A stretch of DNA of 64,000 bases, from contig NC_135566.1 of NCBI RefSeq assembly GCF_964340395.1, positions 20,913,584 to 20,977,583 on the forward strand. The letters run 5' to 3'. Below the pieces are notes generated by a model, which did no database searches, was not told the origin of the DNA, and saw only the letters and a program-made list of their open reading frames with translations. The DNA is from Glandiceps talaboti. Lineage: Eukaryota; Hemichordata; Enteropneusta; Spengelidae. Shown here one piece after another: positions 48,240 through 58,845 of this stretch (position 1 is the stretch's first letter; each line of letters starts with the position of its first letter). The position numbers and the translations under genes were made by a program.

Positions 48240-48845
48240 GTAAGAAATATGTAGTTAGCCCCAAACGGGTGCTATTACGTAGACTCTGTCTATCCGTGTG
48301 TGCATTCGTGCATGTATGCATCCGTCCCTCTGTAATATGCCATTTCTCTGACATACAATAATCAATTTCAATCAAACCTGGTACAAAGGTGACATAACAA
48401 ATGGGACATGTATGTCACTGTTTTGAGCAATATGCAAATTTGACCGAATGGTGACCTTATTTGTAGTTAAAAATCAATGTTTACTTTATAAACTCAACAA
48501 AACTATAGTACATAGAGAATTCATTCAAGTGTCTACACCCATATTATCAGATGCAACCTTTCTATTACAATACTGACCTTTGACCTTTAGGGTCAGTTAT
48601 TAAAATCAAGTCATTTCTGTCATATCACAGGCACTTTCATTAATTTTGTTACGGCCAATTTCTTGTAAATCATGTTTGTAGGTAATGCAACCTTTATTTT
48701 TGGTGCTCAAACCACCCTTTACTGAACAGCAGCCATATTTGATGCAAAAAATCATGATTTACTACAAAACCTAAAAACTGTAGTACATAGAGACTCCATT
48801 CAAGTGTTAAACCTCATATTATCAGGTGTAAGCTTTCTTTGCGTG
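48240..48845 (+). mobile_element. R2 dispersed repeat copy (intron 4)
   Basis: Homologous to 29756-30520: GTGCTATTACGTAGACTCTG, CAATTTCAATCAAACCTGG, AATATGCAAATTTGACC, GTAGTTAAAAATCAATG, AATTCATTCAAGTGTCTA, CTGACCTTTGACCTTTAGGG, ATCAAGTCATTTCTG. A second partial match continues to about 48840. Confidence 0.65.
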
Positions 48846-50012
48846 CGTGCGTGTGTGTGTGTGGACTTAAAGTCAAAAACCACTGGACCGATTAGCATGA
48901 TATTTGGTGGGTGTATTACCTTGGGTGTCTAGTTTGGAAATTGTTCAAATCAAAATGATCTTACCACTGGTGTGTAATTTGGGTCAAAAAACTTAAATTC
49001 AAAAACTACTGGGAAGGTTGGTCTGAAATTTGATGGGAACATTCTTAGGCTTGTTTGGATTAAGAATTGTAGATGACATGATGATCCCAACTGTGATATG
49101 CAAATTAGGTGTGAAAATGTGTCTTTTTGGTCAAAAATGTTTAATTCCAAAACTACATTGTACTGAAATTTGGTTAATTATTCATGATATGATGATCCAA
49201 TCAGTGATTCAGTAGATTGGGTTGAAATTTGATGGGAGTATTCTTAGTGGTGTTTAGATTAAGAATTGTTCATAATATGATGATCCCATTAGTGATATGC
49301 AAATTAGGTCTAAAAATGTCAATTTTGGTCATAAACTCACATCTTCAAACTTTTTTTACACAATTAGCCCATAGCAACCATGGCAATGCCCTTAGCAACA
49401 ACCAAATGCCAGTATATTTTTAAATTGGCAAAAAAACAATATCATCTGGTAGTCAAGTGAGTAAACATTCAAAAATGTATGCAAATATCCCTAGCAACCA
49501 TGACCACACCCATAGCAACATCCATGTGATGGTGTATTTCACAGATAACAGGGATGCTTAGACAAGTGAAAAAACATTCAAAAATATACCTAGCAACAAG
49601 ACCACGCCAATAGCACAATGGTTGCACAAATTGCAAAGATAACAACAGGGATTAATAGACAAATGAGTAAACATTCAAAAATGTTTGTAAGTGTGCCTAG
49701 CAACAAGACCACACCCATAGCAACAGCCAAATGATGATGTATATCACAAAGATAACATCAGGAATTCATAGACAATGAACATATGAAAGATCTATGCAGA
49801 TATGTGTAGCAACATGACCTCGCCCATAGCAACTGCCAAATGATCGTTTATATTGCAAAGATAACATTAACAACAGGGTTGGATAGGCAACTAGATAATC
49901 ATTCAGCAAATGAACACCTATAACTAGCATTGATCAGCATAAACATTTTTTGATGTGGATAAACATTTTTAAAAACTGTACAGTCATGCTACAATGCCAT
50001 TGGTGCTATTTA
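48846..50012 (+). mobile_element. R1 repeat copy (intron 4)
   Basis: It starts within a GTGTGTG tract and AAAGTCAAAAACCACTGGAC, continues through first-part units (GATATGCAAATTAGGTG, TTTTTGGTCAAAAATG) and second-part units (CCCATAGCAACAGCCAAAT). It ends with the terminal block ACAGTCATGCTACAATGCCA and a short stem. The 5' AGCACAACTG terminus is absent. Confidence 0.75.
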
Positions 50013-50029
50013 GAATTATGACCACTTCC

Positions 50030-50420
50030 CATGACCTTAATCTTCACAATCAATTAGCAAAATAAAGCCATTTCTTGCATATTGTACTCTTTGCACTTTG
50101 CGCTTTATCGTTAAATGTGATCAAATTCTTTCAATCCTGTCCAAAGATGGTACAAAACAAAGGACACACACACTTGCATACATGCACACACAGGACATGC
50201 TGCTGCTTAGATAACTAATTCTTACTAGATGGTGGTGGTCATAATTTTGTGTAAAAATCAACCATATGTACAGTAGTTTAAGAACAAAAAATAACACTCT
50301 ATATTATCATATATGACCTTTCTATAATATCTTTATATTTGAACCTGAACTTTAACTTCTGAGTCAAAATGTAAGGAGAAAATTCAAATTCATCCATTAG
50401 ACACTGGAGCAAAGTATTTA
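50030..50420 (+). mobile_element. Diverged R2-like fragment
   Basis: Weak matches to R2: TCAAATTCTTTCAATCCTG, GATGGTGGTGGTCATAA, TATTATCATATATGACCTTTC and AACCTGAACTTTAACTTC. Low confidence because of divergence. Confidence 0.35.
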
Positions 50421-50615
50421 GGGGGAGGGAGAGGGGGTATCTGTTATAATACCCTATGGGACATAAGGCAAGCATGGCAGAATACTAAGAGATAACTTTG
50501 TAAAACTTTGTAAGTTATAAATGGAAGTTGTATTCAATCATTATATTTTTAATTTCAAAGTTACAGTAAGTCACTCTCCAAATATTCTTACATACACATA
50601 TTCACTTCACATATT

Positions 50616-50627
50616 CCATCTTTTAGG
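50616..50627 (+). promoter_or_regulatory. Decoy or alternative 3' splice site upstream of exon 5
   Basis: CCATCTTTTAG|G at 50616-50627 looks at least as good as the acceptor used at 50664. Entering here with the phase 1 left by exon 4 gives GGT TGC TGA, an immediate stop. The acceptor 38 nt downstream keeps the frame. It may be an unused decoy or a route to a truncated, NMD-sensitive isoform. Confidence 0.5.
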
Positions 50628-50664
50628 TTGCTGAAGAATTTTTTCTCTATGATTATTTTGGTAG

Positions 50665-53489
50665 GTACCAGCATTCAAGGTGTTCCTCCTGTTTTGAAAG
50701 TGTTACCACAAAAAAAGCAAACAGAGCCAGAGTCAAGATCTCACCTAGAAAAAGACATCAAGGCTATGGAAATACATGTGATTAATGATAGCCCTACACC
50801 AGACAACAAAGTGTCGCCATCAACACCAGAGAAGAATAGAGATACTGCCATGAATCAGTTAAGTCACATTAAGAGTCCTGTGAAAGCTACAGCATACCCA
50901 GTCATGAAAACTAGCAGTAAGCATCCTATCACCTATACTGCTGTCAAAGAGAAACTGCCCCAACCTGCTGTGGTCACTCCTGTGATGACTGTCCAGAGTG
51001 TCCAACCAAGCTCCATTCCATACATGAATCCACATATATGTGGGCCAAAGACCTTTACACCAATGCTGATTACCCACAACATGGCACCTGTCAATTGCAC
51101 AGCTGCTCCAAGGAATAATCTTGGATCAGGAGAACACAGTGCCTTCAAACCTCCAGGTGACAGTAAAGCAGCGGCTGGTTTTGTATTACAGAAAGATAAA
51201 GAGTGTCCATGCCATGGAACAGCTAAGTCAGCTCTTCCTCAAACCATTGCAGAACATGTGTATCAACCTAACACTGAAATAGCAGCTAACGTGCCTCAGA
51301 ATGTTGCCCCAAAACATGCCAAGCAACAAGCACTACCACAACATGCATATGCCATCAGTGAGCATCAAATGCATCAGGCATACGAGCAACAGATGAAGGA
51401 AGCTCTTGTTAAACAGCAAGTTACTACAACTGCTGCTACAAGCAACCAAGGTATACCATCAACTCATGCTGAGTGGCTAGCAGTCCATTCTCAAAAACAA
51501 CAAATGGCACTTAAACGCAATGAAGCTCATAAAGATCATATCAACCAGTCAGCCAATCAGAGTTCATTGCAGCAGTCTCAAATACTTCATGCAAATCCAA
51601 ATGGGCCAATGACATGTGAATCCATGCCTGAATTGAGAAGTAATTCAGCTAAGCGGCCATGTATGGAAATGAGATCTGCAAACGAGCCAGTTCAGAAGTG
51701 GCAAGCTGTTACTGTACATTCCGAGCCATCCCTTCACCCACTAAAAGGCAACCACCATGCAGATATTCACAAAACATTCTCAACAAACACAATGCCGAGT
51801 AGACCAATATCTCTCTACCTTGAAGGTCGTGATGAGAATTTTACAACAGCTTCACACCAAATAAATACACACAATATACAAATGAAGCAGACATCATCAG
51901 AGAACATTTCTAAAGCAGGCCATCCAAAAGAATTAGTTAAACAAGACCTCCAGAATGCCAGTCGTACAATCAACAAAGTGAAGAATCAGAATTTTCAGGA
52001 CACATGGTCCAGCGAGAAGTCTGCTGAACTTCATGAAATTCAGGCAAAGGAGTACTTAATGGAACAAGAATTTCTCCATCAAAAAAGAGAACTTGAGAGG
52101 CTTGCTGCGATAGGAAACTTCAAAGAAAAGGAAAGAGAAGAATTGATAAACCAACAAAAAGAAAAAGCTGAACTGTTACGAAAGATGCAGTGTGCCAGGG
52201 AGAAAATTCGTCTAGACAGAGAACTCCTGCAGAATTTTGAAAAACAAAGAATGCAGGCTGGATCTGAACAACAGGATAGACCTATTCCAGTCGAAAGTGT
52301 CCACATGCAGCAGCACAGTGTCCAAACTAATTTCCCAGATGAAGTAAACAAAATGCAAAATACAGGATTGAAAGTCCTTGAAGCTACCAATCAAGGTAAC
52401 AGTAAGGTAGGCTTTGGATGTAGAATGACAGAAATTGAAAGGAGAAGCTTTGATGAACACTTTGATAACCAAAGACATAAAGAGGTGAGGACTAACCCTC
52501 AAGTTATTGAACATGGTGGAATACATCCAAAACAGTATCAAGAGATGTCATCCAGGGGAATCCCAGGACCTCAAGAGCAGCTAGCTCTGCAGTTACAAAG
52601 ACCTCAAATGACAATGGTACCAACAACACAAGGCAAACCAATTGTGGTCCAGCCAGGGATGATGGAGCTGCCAGCAAGAAAGATGCCATCACTTCAATCC
52701 TATCCTAAAATATCACCAAAGAATTCAAGGAGTCAGATTAGTGAGAGAGGCCACATACCCATGCCACCTCCATATGTAGATAAACAAGCCAGAAGACAAG
52801 AACTGGAACTCCATCACCAAAATCAGCTTCATCATCATCATCAGCAACAACAACAACAGCAGCAACTTAGCCGACAGCAACATCAAGCTATGAATATGAT
52901 TCCACATTTAAATACCAGACAGGTTGCACACTCAAGAGAAGGTGTTGTAGACACACATACCACTCATCACCAACAGGCTGTTGTTTCACATTCTCTTCAC
53001 CAAACTATGCAGCATTCACCCCACCTCATGCATGTACAACCTATAACCACCATGTCTCAAACTGAAATAAATATGTATGGTCCAGTGCAGGCACTGCCCT
53101 CAACCATCAGAGCTAGTGCACCCTTACATCCTCATATGCTACAGCAGGGAATGAGACACCACATGCTGCCAGGTAAAGTAAACAACACACGTCTACCTGC
53201 TGTTCCCATGACTGATGCTGCTGTGCTACATCAAGCTCAAATGGTACACCTAGCTCAGGCCCAGGCTCAGGCCCAGATGCAACAGAGGGCAGTAGAAATG
53301 CAAAGAGTGCAGGCACTGCATCAAGGCAATATGATTCCACCTGGTCATCCTGTGAATAATCCCAGATATCCTGTGCTGTCCAATAGCACAACTGATGGTA
53401 ATCCCAGATATCCTGTGCTGTCCAATAGCACAACTGATGCTAAGAAGAGGAACCAGGAATATCAGCAGGAAATTCGAGTTCAGCCTCAG
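50665..53489 (+). CDS. PHD-MYND protein, exon 5 (coiled coil, PPPY, His/Gln-rich)
   Basis: Internal exon, 2825 bp, residues 1871-2812. The acceptor is CTATGATTATTTTGGTAG before 50665 and the donor GTATTA at 53490 leaves phase 0. The first part is Pro, Gln, His and Met-rich without a known domain. A charged helical segment from SAELHEIQAKEYLMEQ to FEKQRMQ (52020-52257, residues 2323-2402) looks like a coiled coil. After it come MPPPYV (PPPY at 52764-52775), a His/Gln tract (52816-52866), an AQAQAQAQ stretch near 53257 and a 42-bp tandem duplication giving NPRYPVLSNSTTD twice (53358-53441). The composition resembles activation or corepressor scaffold regions. The Met at 50628 lies in the intron and is not a start. 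Confidence 0.9.
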
Positions 53490-53639
53490 GTATTATATTT
53501 AATTGATTTGAGACAAAGTATTATAACTAGTAAGCATAACATCACCACATGTATAAATCATACATTGTTTTGTATATACGTGTAGTAGTTTATGCAAACA
53601 TACACCCCACTCACCCATGAATTCAAACCAGCTATAGCA
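53490..53639. other. Start of intron 5
   Basis: Donor GTATTA at 53490. Read-through meets a stop at about 53583. No other feature. Confidence 0.6.
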
Positions 53640-53679
53640 GCATGATTGATCAACAGACAGACAGACAGACAGACTAGAC

Positions 53680-53718
<39 letters not shown>

Positions 53719-54760
53719 GACAGACAGACAGACAGACAGACTAGACTAACACACACAGACGGACAGACTGACAGGCATATTGACAGACTAGACTAACACA
53801 CACACACAGACAGACAGACTGACAGGCATATTGACAGACTAGACTAACACACACACAGACAGACAGACTGACAGGCATATTGACAGACTAGACTAACACA
53901 CAGATAGACTGACAGGCATATTGACAGACTAGACTAACACACACACACAGACAGAGTGACAGGCATATTGACAGACTAGACTAACACTCACACAGACAGA
54001 CTGACAGGCATATTGACAGACTAGACTAACACACACAGAGACAGGCAGACGGACAGGCATATTGACAGACTAGACTAACACACACACACAGACAGACAGA
54101 CTGACTGACTGACAGGCATATTGACAGACTAGACTAACACACACACACAGACAGACAGACAGACAGACAGACAGACTAGACTAACACACACACACAGACA
54201 GACTGACGGACAGACTGACAGGCATATTGACAGACTAGACTAACACACACACACAGACAGACAGACTGACAAGCATATTGACAGACTAGACTAACACACA
54301 CAGACAGACAGACTGACAGGCATATTGACAGACTAGACTAACACACACAGAGACAGGCAGACGGACAGGCATATTGACAGACTAGACTAACACACACACA
54401 CAGACAGACAGACAGACGGACAGACTGACAGGCATATTGACAGACTAGACTAACACACACAGACAGACAGACTGACAGGCATATTGACAGACTAGACTAA
54501 CACACACACACAGACTGACATGCGTATTGACAGACTAGACTAACACACACACACAGACAGACAGACAGACTGACAGGCATATTGACAGACTAGACTAACA
54601 CACACACAGACAGACAGACTGACAGGCATATTGACAGACTAGACTAACACACACAGAGACAGGCATATTGACAGACATTGACAGTCAGACATGGACAGAT
54701 AGACACAGACAGACAGACAAACAGATTGACAGATAGCGACAGATAGATAGATAGACAGAC
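53640..54760. repeat. GACA/CA compound minisatellite (intron 5)
   Basis: The unit has variable length (about 45-75 bp): GACAGACTAGACTAACACAC, (CA)n, (GACA)n and CTGACAGGCATATT. Length changes come mostly from the CA and GACA runs inside each unit. It ends in GATA/GACA repeats by 54760. Frames rich in Cys/Leu/Ser on the minus strand are artefacts. Confidence 0.93.
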
Positions 54761-56340
54761 AGTCAGACACAGTGGAAATGCACTCTGTAAAAACAGCCGC
54801 GAACAAAACAGAGGGAGAGAAAGAGATACAAAAGAGTGGCAATACATTATAAAGCCAGATTTAAACTGAATGCCTTCCATAAGGACATAGTCTTGCATTT
54901 CATGATTTATGCAAGAAATTTAGCTCTATATCTGTGGTTTTTCAAGTCCCAATGAAAGTTAGTTGTCAAAAATGTTGTTGAAATGCCCACCTCCTATTCT
55001 CAGCACAGGAAAGCTTGCCATCCTCGACTCCACTCTGCTTTCGTGATCCCCTACATACGCGGGATGTGTACACCCATCCATTTCCATGGCAAATAATAAA
55101 TGAAATTCAAACCGACATAACATTGCTATAATTACGCATCAGAAAGTTTACACATGTCATGGTAAGCATTTTAATAATTTAACAACTTTAATACAGTGAA
55201 GTGATATAGTAGTATTGCCCTATTTCATCCGTGGGTAAAGTGTATACATTCCTATTTCGACTGCTTCCAACTTTCATCAACTATGTCACAATAGTTTTTG
55301 TTGCACTAACAGTAACACCACCATCGGCATGTGCGTGTTGAACTTCCTTCTGTCCCACTAAATTCACCACAAGTTTACAAGTTGGTTTGTCTACTCATCG
55401 CATGTAGACTATTTCACACTCCTGCACAGCTCTATCAGTGTCGCTGTCAATCAAAATAGAAATGTATTTAGCTTTGTTTCTGATATCGTTAGCTAAGTCA
55501 TTCCCAATTCATCCAGTAATTATTCCGATCATCTTTGAATATTTGTGAGTGTTATCATATGTTGGATTTAATCACTACGGGAAAATTGTCAAGATTTTGT
55601 TGAGTGGTGCGCCCTCACTGTACACTAATTATATAGAAGTCAATGTATAGGTCACCAGTATCGATACATTGTTGGGAACCCACACAATGCCGTCAATGGA
55701 CTGCCGAATAGAATATCTCTATTTTTACATAGGCAGTGAACAACAGTGTTGAATGCCAACAATTTTCTTTGTAGGCTTGGTCTATTTTCCATATTTTGAC
55801 CACATACATTTCGGTGTATATGATAGATTATTACACTTGATAAATATGTGAGAGTGTATTTATTTCCTGAGATACCGAGCTAGATAAACGATAACAAGCC
55901 TTGCAACAAACAGCGGTAGTTTGTTATCGGGAGAAATCGGAAAAGAACACGGTAAAAAGGATATGGTGCTAGGTCAGTATGATACTTCCCAAACTTCTAA
56001 TCAAAAATCTAAAAAGATGTGATTTCTCTTTATTCATTTGCACATTAGTGTGTGAAATTTCAAAATGATAAGTCCATATTAGACGAAATTGAAACGATGA
56101 TAAATATTTCACCTGTTTGTGAACCCATTGTAAACCTATTGAAAAACACTATTTTATTATCACTGTAGGAGTTTTTAAGGCCAAGAAAAAAATGAATTGT
56201 TTCTGGTCAGTGTGCATCACTTAAATACCCGCTTTTCTTGTGTTTGTCCAGTCAATGCAGACTGCAGATCCAAAGATAAACACAAAATAACTCTCCTACA
56301 TAAATTGCTACTTTAGGGAAGACAACTGCACAACTAATCA
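54761..56340. other. Unannotated intron 5 sequence, more CpG than surroundings
   Basis: No long frame. The stretch at about 55010-55700 has more CpG and fewer AT runs than typical for this window, like the bodies of the TIR elements at 16631 and 32297, but I find no terminal inverted repeats or target-site duplication. It could be a diverged element or a short exon-containing stretch that I cannot prove. Confidence 0.35.
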
Positions 56341-56369
56341 TGAACAATTTTTTTTTTTAATTTGCATCG

Positions 56370-56640
56370 TCACACCAGTTTAGACAATGTTTCTTGAACA
56401 ACTTTCTTTTGTGTCGCCTTCACGACTAATTACTGAAAATGTGTCAATAATTTATCAAAACTAAAAGTTACATCGATAATATTTTCAGGACAGATGCGCT
56501 TTGGTTTCGCAAATGTATGAACAATTACATTGAATTTGAAGCATGTATTCTTGAGATATAGCCTTATTACCGAAAACCATTAATTAGTAAGTTGCTAATT
56601 AATATTCATGGTATTTTTAAAAAAATATGATTCTTGTATT
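56370..56640 (+). mobile_element. R3 dispersed repeat copy (intron 5)
   Basis: Matches 6060-6310: ATATTTTCAGGACAGATGCG, CTTTGGTTTCGCAAATGT, GAATTTGAAGCATGTATTC, GAGATATAGCCTTATTACCG and CCATTAATTAGTAAGTTGC. Only one monomer of the dimer is present. Confidence 0.65.
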
Positions 56641-56729
56641 AGATTTATATTGTTGGTACATCAACCAATATTTAAATGTGACCATGTATACAATAATGAA
56701 GCGACTGAGTACTTTACAATTTTTAGTAT

Positions 56730-58540
56730 ATAAGGTTTGGTATTGCTATAGGCATGGCAAAATGTCTGTCTGTCTGTCTGTGTGGATGTGTGAACAACTT
56801 AATTAAAGTCAAAAACTGCTACACTGATTCCCATAATATTTGGTGGGTATATTGCCTTGGGTGTCTAGTTGGAAAATTGTTCAATTCAAAATGATCTTAC
56901 TACAGTGTGTAATTTTCGTAAAAAAAATGTGATTTTTGGTCAAAAATCTTAAACTCAAAAACTACTGTCTACTAGGCAGATTGGTCTGAAATTTGGTGGG
57001 AATGTTCTAAGGGGTACGTGTTTAGATTGAGAATTGTTCATTACATGATGATCCTGTATTCAAACACAGATTATATTTTGTCATATTCTTTAAAAACCTT
57101 CTGAAATATGTTTTATTTAAATACTAATTGTGTGCAAATACATAACCTATAACATACAATAGTACGCATGTACAGTATACTATACAGAACTCACGCTACT
57201 CACTCACTGAAGATTCGAACACCTAAAATATAATCTAGCGTCTGTACAGTCTACTCCAAAACGCCCCCTAGTGGTTAACAAGGCATCCAGGTTGAAGATG
57301 TTCTATTCAGATTCTGGTTCGAGTCAGGTTTGGTTCATGATTAACATAAAATTTACATAATCATGGTGGACAGCCTAACAGCTGTTGACGCGCAATCATG
57401 CATGTGACTTTTTCCTAACGTTATCCCTGAAGTGAACTGAACATTCTTTACTGAGGCTATAAAACTTGTATACGTGAGTTATGTGAATGAACAACGTAAT
57501 GCATGTTTTAAAATGACCTTAGGCCTGCCTGTCGACATGTCGGTCATCCATGTGGTCTGCATCACGTACGTGTAGCATGTGTAGTCATGTGCACACAAAA
57601 ATGTGACATTTGTTTTGTTATGCAAATAGCTGAGGGCACTCATGAATAATTCATAGAAATGAAAGTATGGTGGGTTAGAACAGTCGTCTTGACTTTATGG
57701 AACGTCCTATCGTAGATCGTGCACACACCGTGTTTAATTCTATTAATTTCAGCAGCAACAATAGTATTAAAGTTAAATTACAAAGTCAAGATGACTGTTG
57801 ACAGTCTAGATGATCCTGTTAGTGAGATGCAAATTAGGGCTAAAAATGTGTCTTTTTAGGTCAAAAATCTATAATTCCAAAACTACTGATCAGATTAGGC
57901 TGAAATTTGGTTGGGGCTTTCTTAGGGGTGTTTAGATTTAAGAATTGTTCATGACATGATGATCCCATCAGTGATATGCAAATTAGGGCTTAAATGCATT
58001 GTTTTTGTCAAAATTTTATCATTCCAATATTGCTAAGCAGATTAGGCTGAAACTTAATGGGGATGCATCTGGGAATGTGCAGATGAAGGTGTATTTGCAA
58101 CATGATGATCCCGTTGGCAATATGCAAATAATCTCAATTTTGGTCAAAAACTTATATCTTGAAAATTGTATGGGGAATAAGGCAGCAATATCTTGGTGGG
58201 GATGTTTCTGGAGGGTTATTCTGCAGTTATGTTCAAAACATTTTGACCAAACTGGCCCTACAACCATGAAAATGCCCATAACAACTGTGAAATGATTATG
58301 TATATTACAAAGATAACAATAGGGATGGGTAGGTAAGTGAGCAGTGATGTAAAATGTATGCAAATATGACCAGCAACAAGACCACGCCCATAGTAACAGC
58401 CAAATGATGGTTTATATTGCAAAGATGAAAACTGAGAAGGGTAGGCAAGTGAATAAAGATTCCAAAAATGTATACAAATATTCCTAGCAACAAGACAGCC
58501 AAATATAGTTATGCTGCAAAGCCATTGACGTTATTTTTAT
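56730..58540 (+). mobile_element. R1 repeat copy (intron 5), split by a 751-bp insertion
   Basis: The 5' part (GGTATTGCTATAGGCATGG, (TCTG)n, AAAACTGCTACACTGATTCC, TGAAATTTGGTGGGAATG) stops at 57057. R1 resumes at 57809 with GATGATCCTGTTAGTGAGAT and GCAAATTAGGGC, runs through the second-part units and ends with a diverged terminal block, TAGTTATGCTGCAAAGCC. The interruption carries an 11-bp target-site duplication, described in the next entry. Confidence 0.75.
57058..57808 (+). mobile_element. Insertion with 11-bp target-site duplication; tRNA-like promoter boxes (SINE candidate)
   Basis: GATGATCCTGT occurs on both sides (57047-57057 and 57809-57819), interrupting R1 cleanly. Inside, CCCCCTAGTGGTTAAC at about 57268 resembles a tRNA A box, and GGTTCGAGTCAGG at about 57320 resembles a B box (GGTTCGANTCC); the spacing of about 45 bp is right for a tRNA-derived pol III promoter. 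ACAGTCGTCTTGACTTT (about 57681) and its near complement AAAGTCAAGATGACTGT (about 57782) form a hairpin at the 3' side. SINE status is inference; 751 bp is long for a simple SINE, so it may be composite. Confidence 0.6.
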
Positions 58541-58571
58541 TTTATTTATCATTATTATTGTTATTTCCCAG

Positions 58572-58664
58572 ATGAGAGAAATGAGGCCACCTCCATATCC
58601 AGTAACCTCCGTGTCACATTCCAATGCCATCAGTCATCAGCTGAAAAAGAAGAATGAGCCAGAG
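58572..58664 (+). CDS. PHD-MYND protein, exon 6 (PPPY microexon-like cassette)
   Basis: Internal exon, 93 bp, residues 2813-2843. The acceptor is TTGTTATTTCCCAG before 58572 and the donor GTAAGA is at 58665; phase 0 on both sides, so it can be skipped in frame. It encodes MREMRPPPYPVTSVSHSNAI and HQLKKKNEPE. The PPPY (58587-58598) repeats the PPPY of exon 5; such motifs bind WW domains. The first codon is ATG but follows an in-frame junction, so it is not read as a start. The 27-bp array starts 181 bp downstream. Confidence 0.82.
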
Positions 58665-58845
58665 GTAAGAATTTAACCTTTCAGTCAGTGTATCATTGAT
58701 GTCACCGTACTTACTTAAATGTCAGCCAGAAACACTAAAACAGCAATGTAACAGTTATTTCTCTGAATACCCATTTGCTTTCCATGTAAATAAATGAAAT
58801 ATGCATACTAGATATTATTCCCCAATATGTTTGTTCTTCATATAA

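Noticed and set aside
50628-50664. MLKNFFSMIILVG as a start or signal peptide for exon 5
   Set aside because: It lies in the intron; the phase from exon 4 requires entry at 50665.
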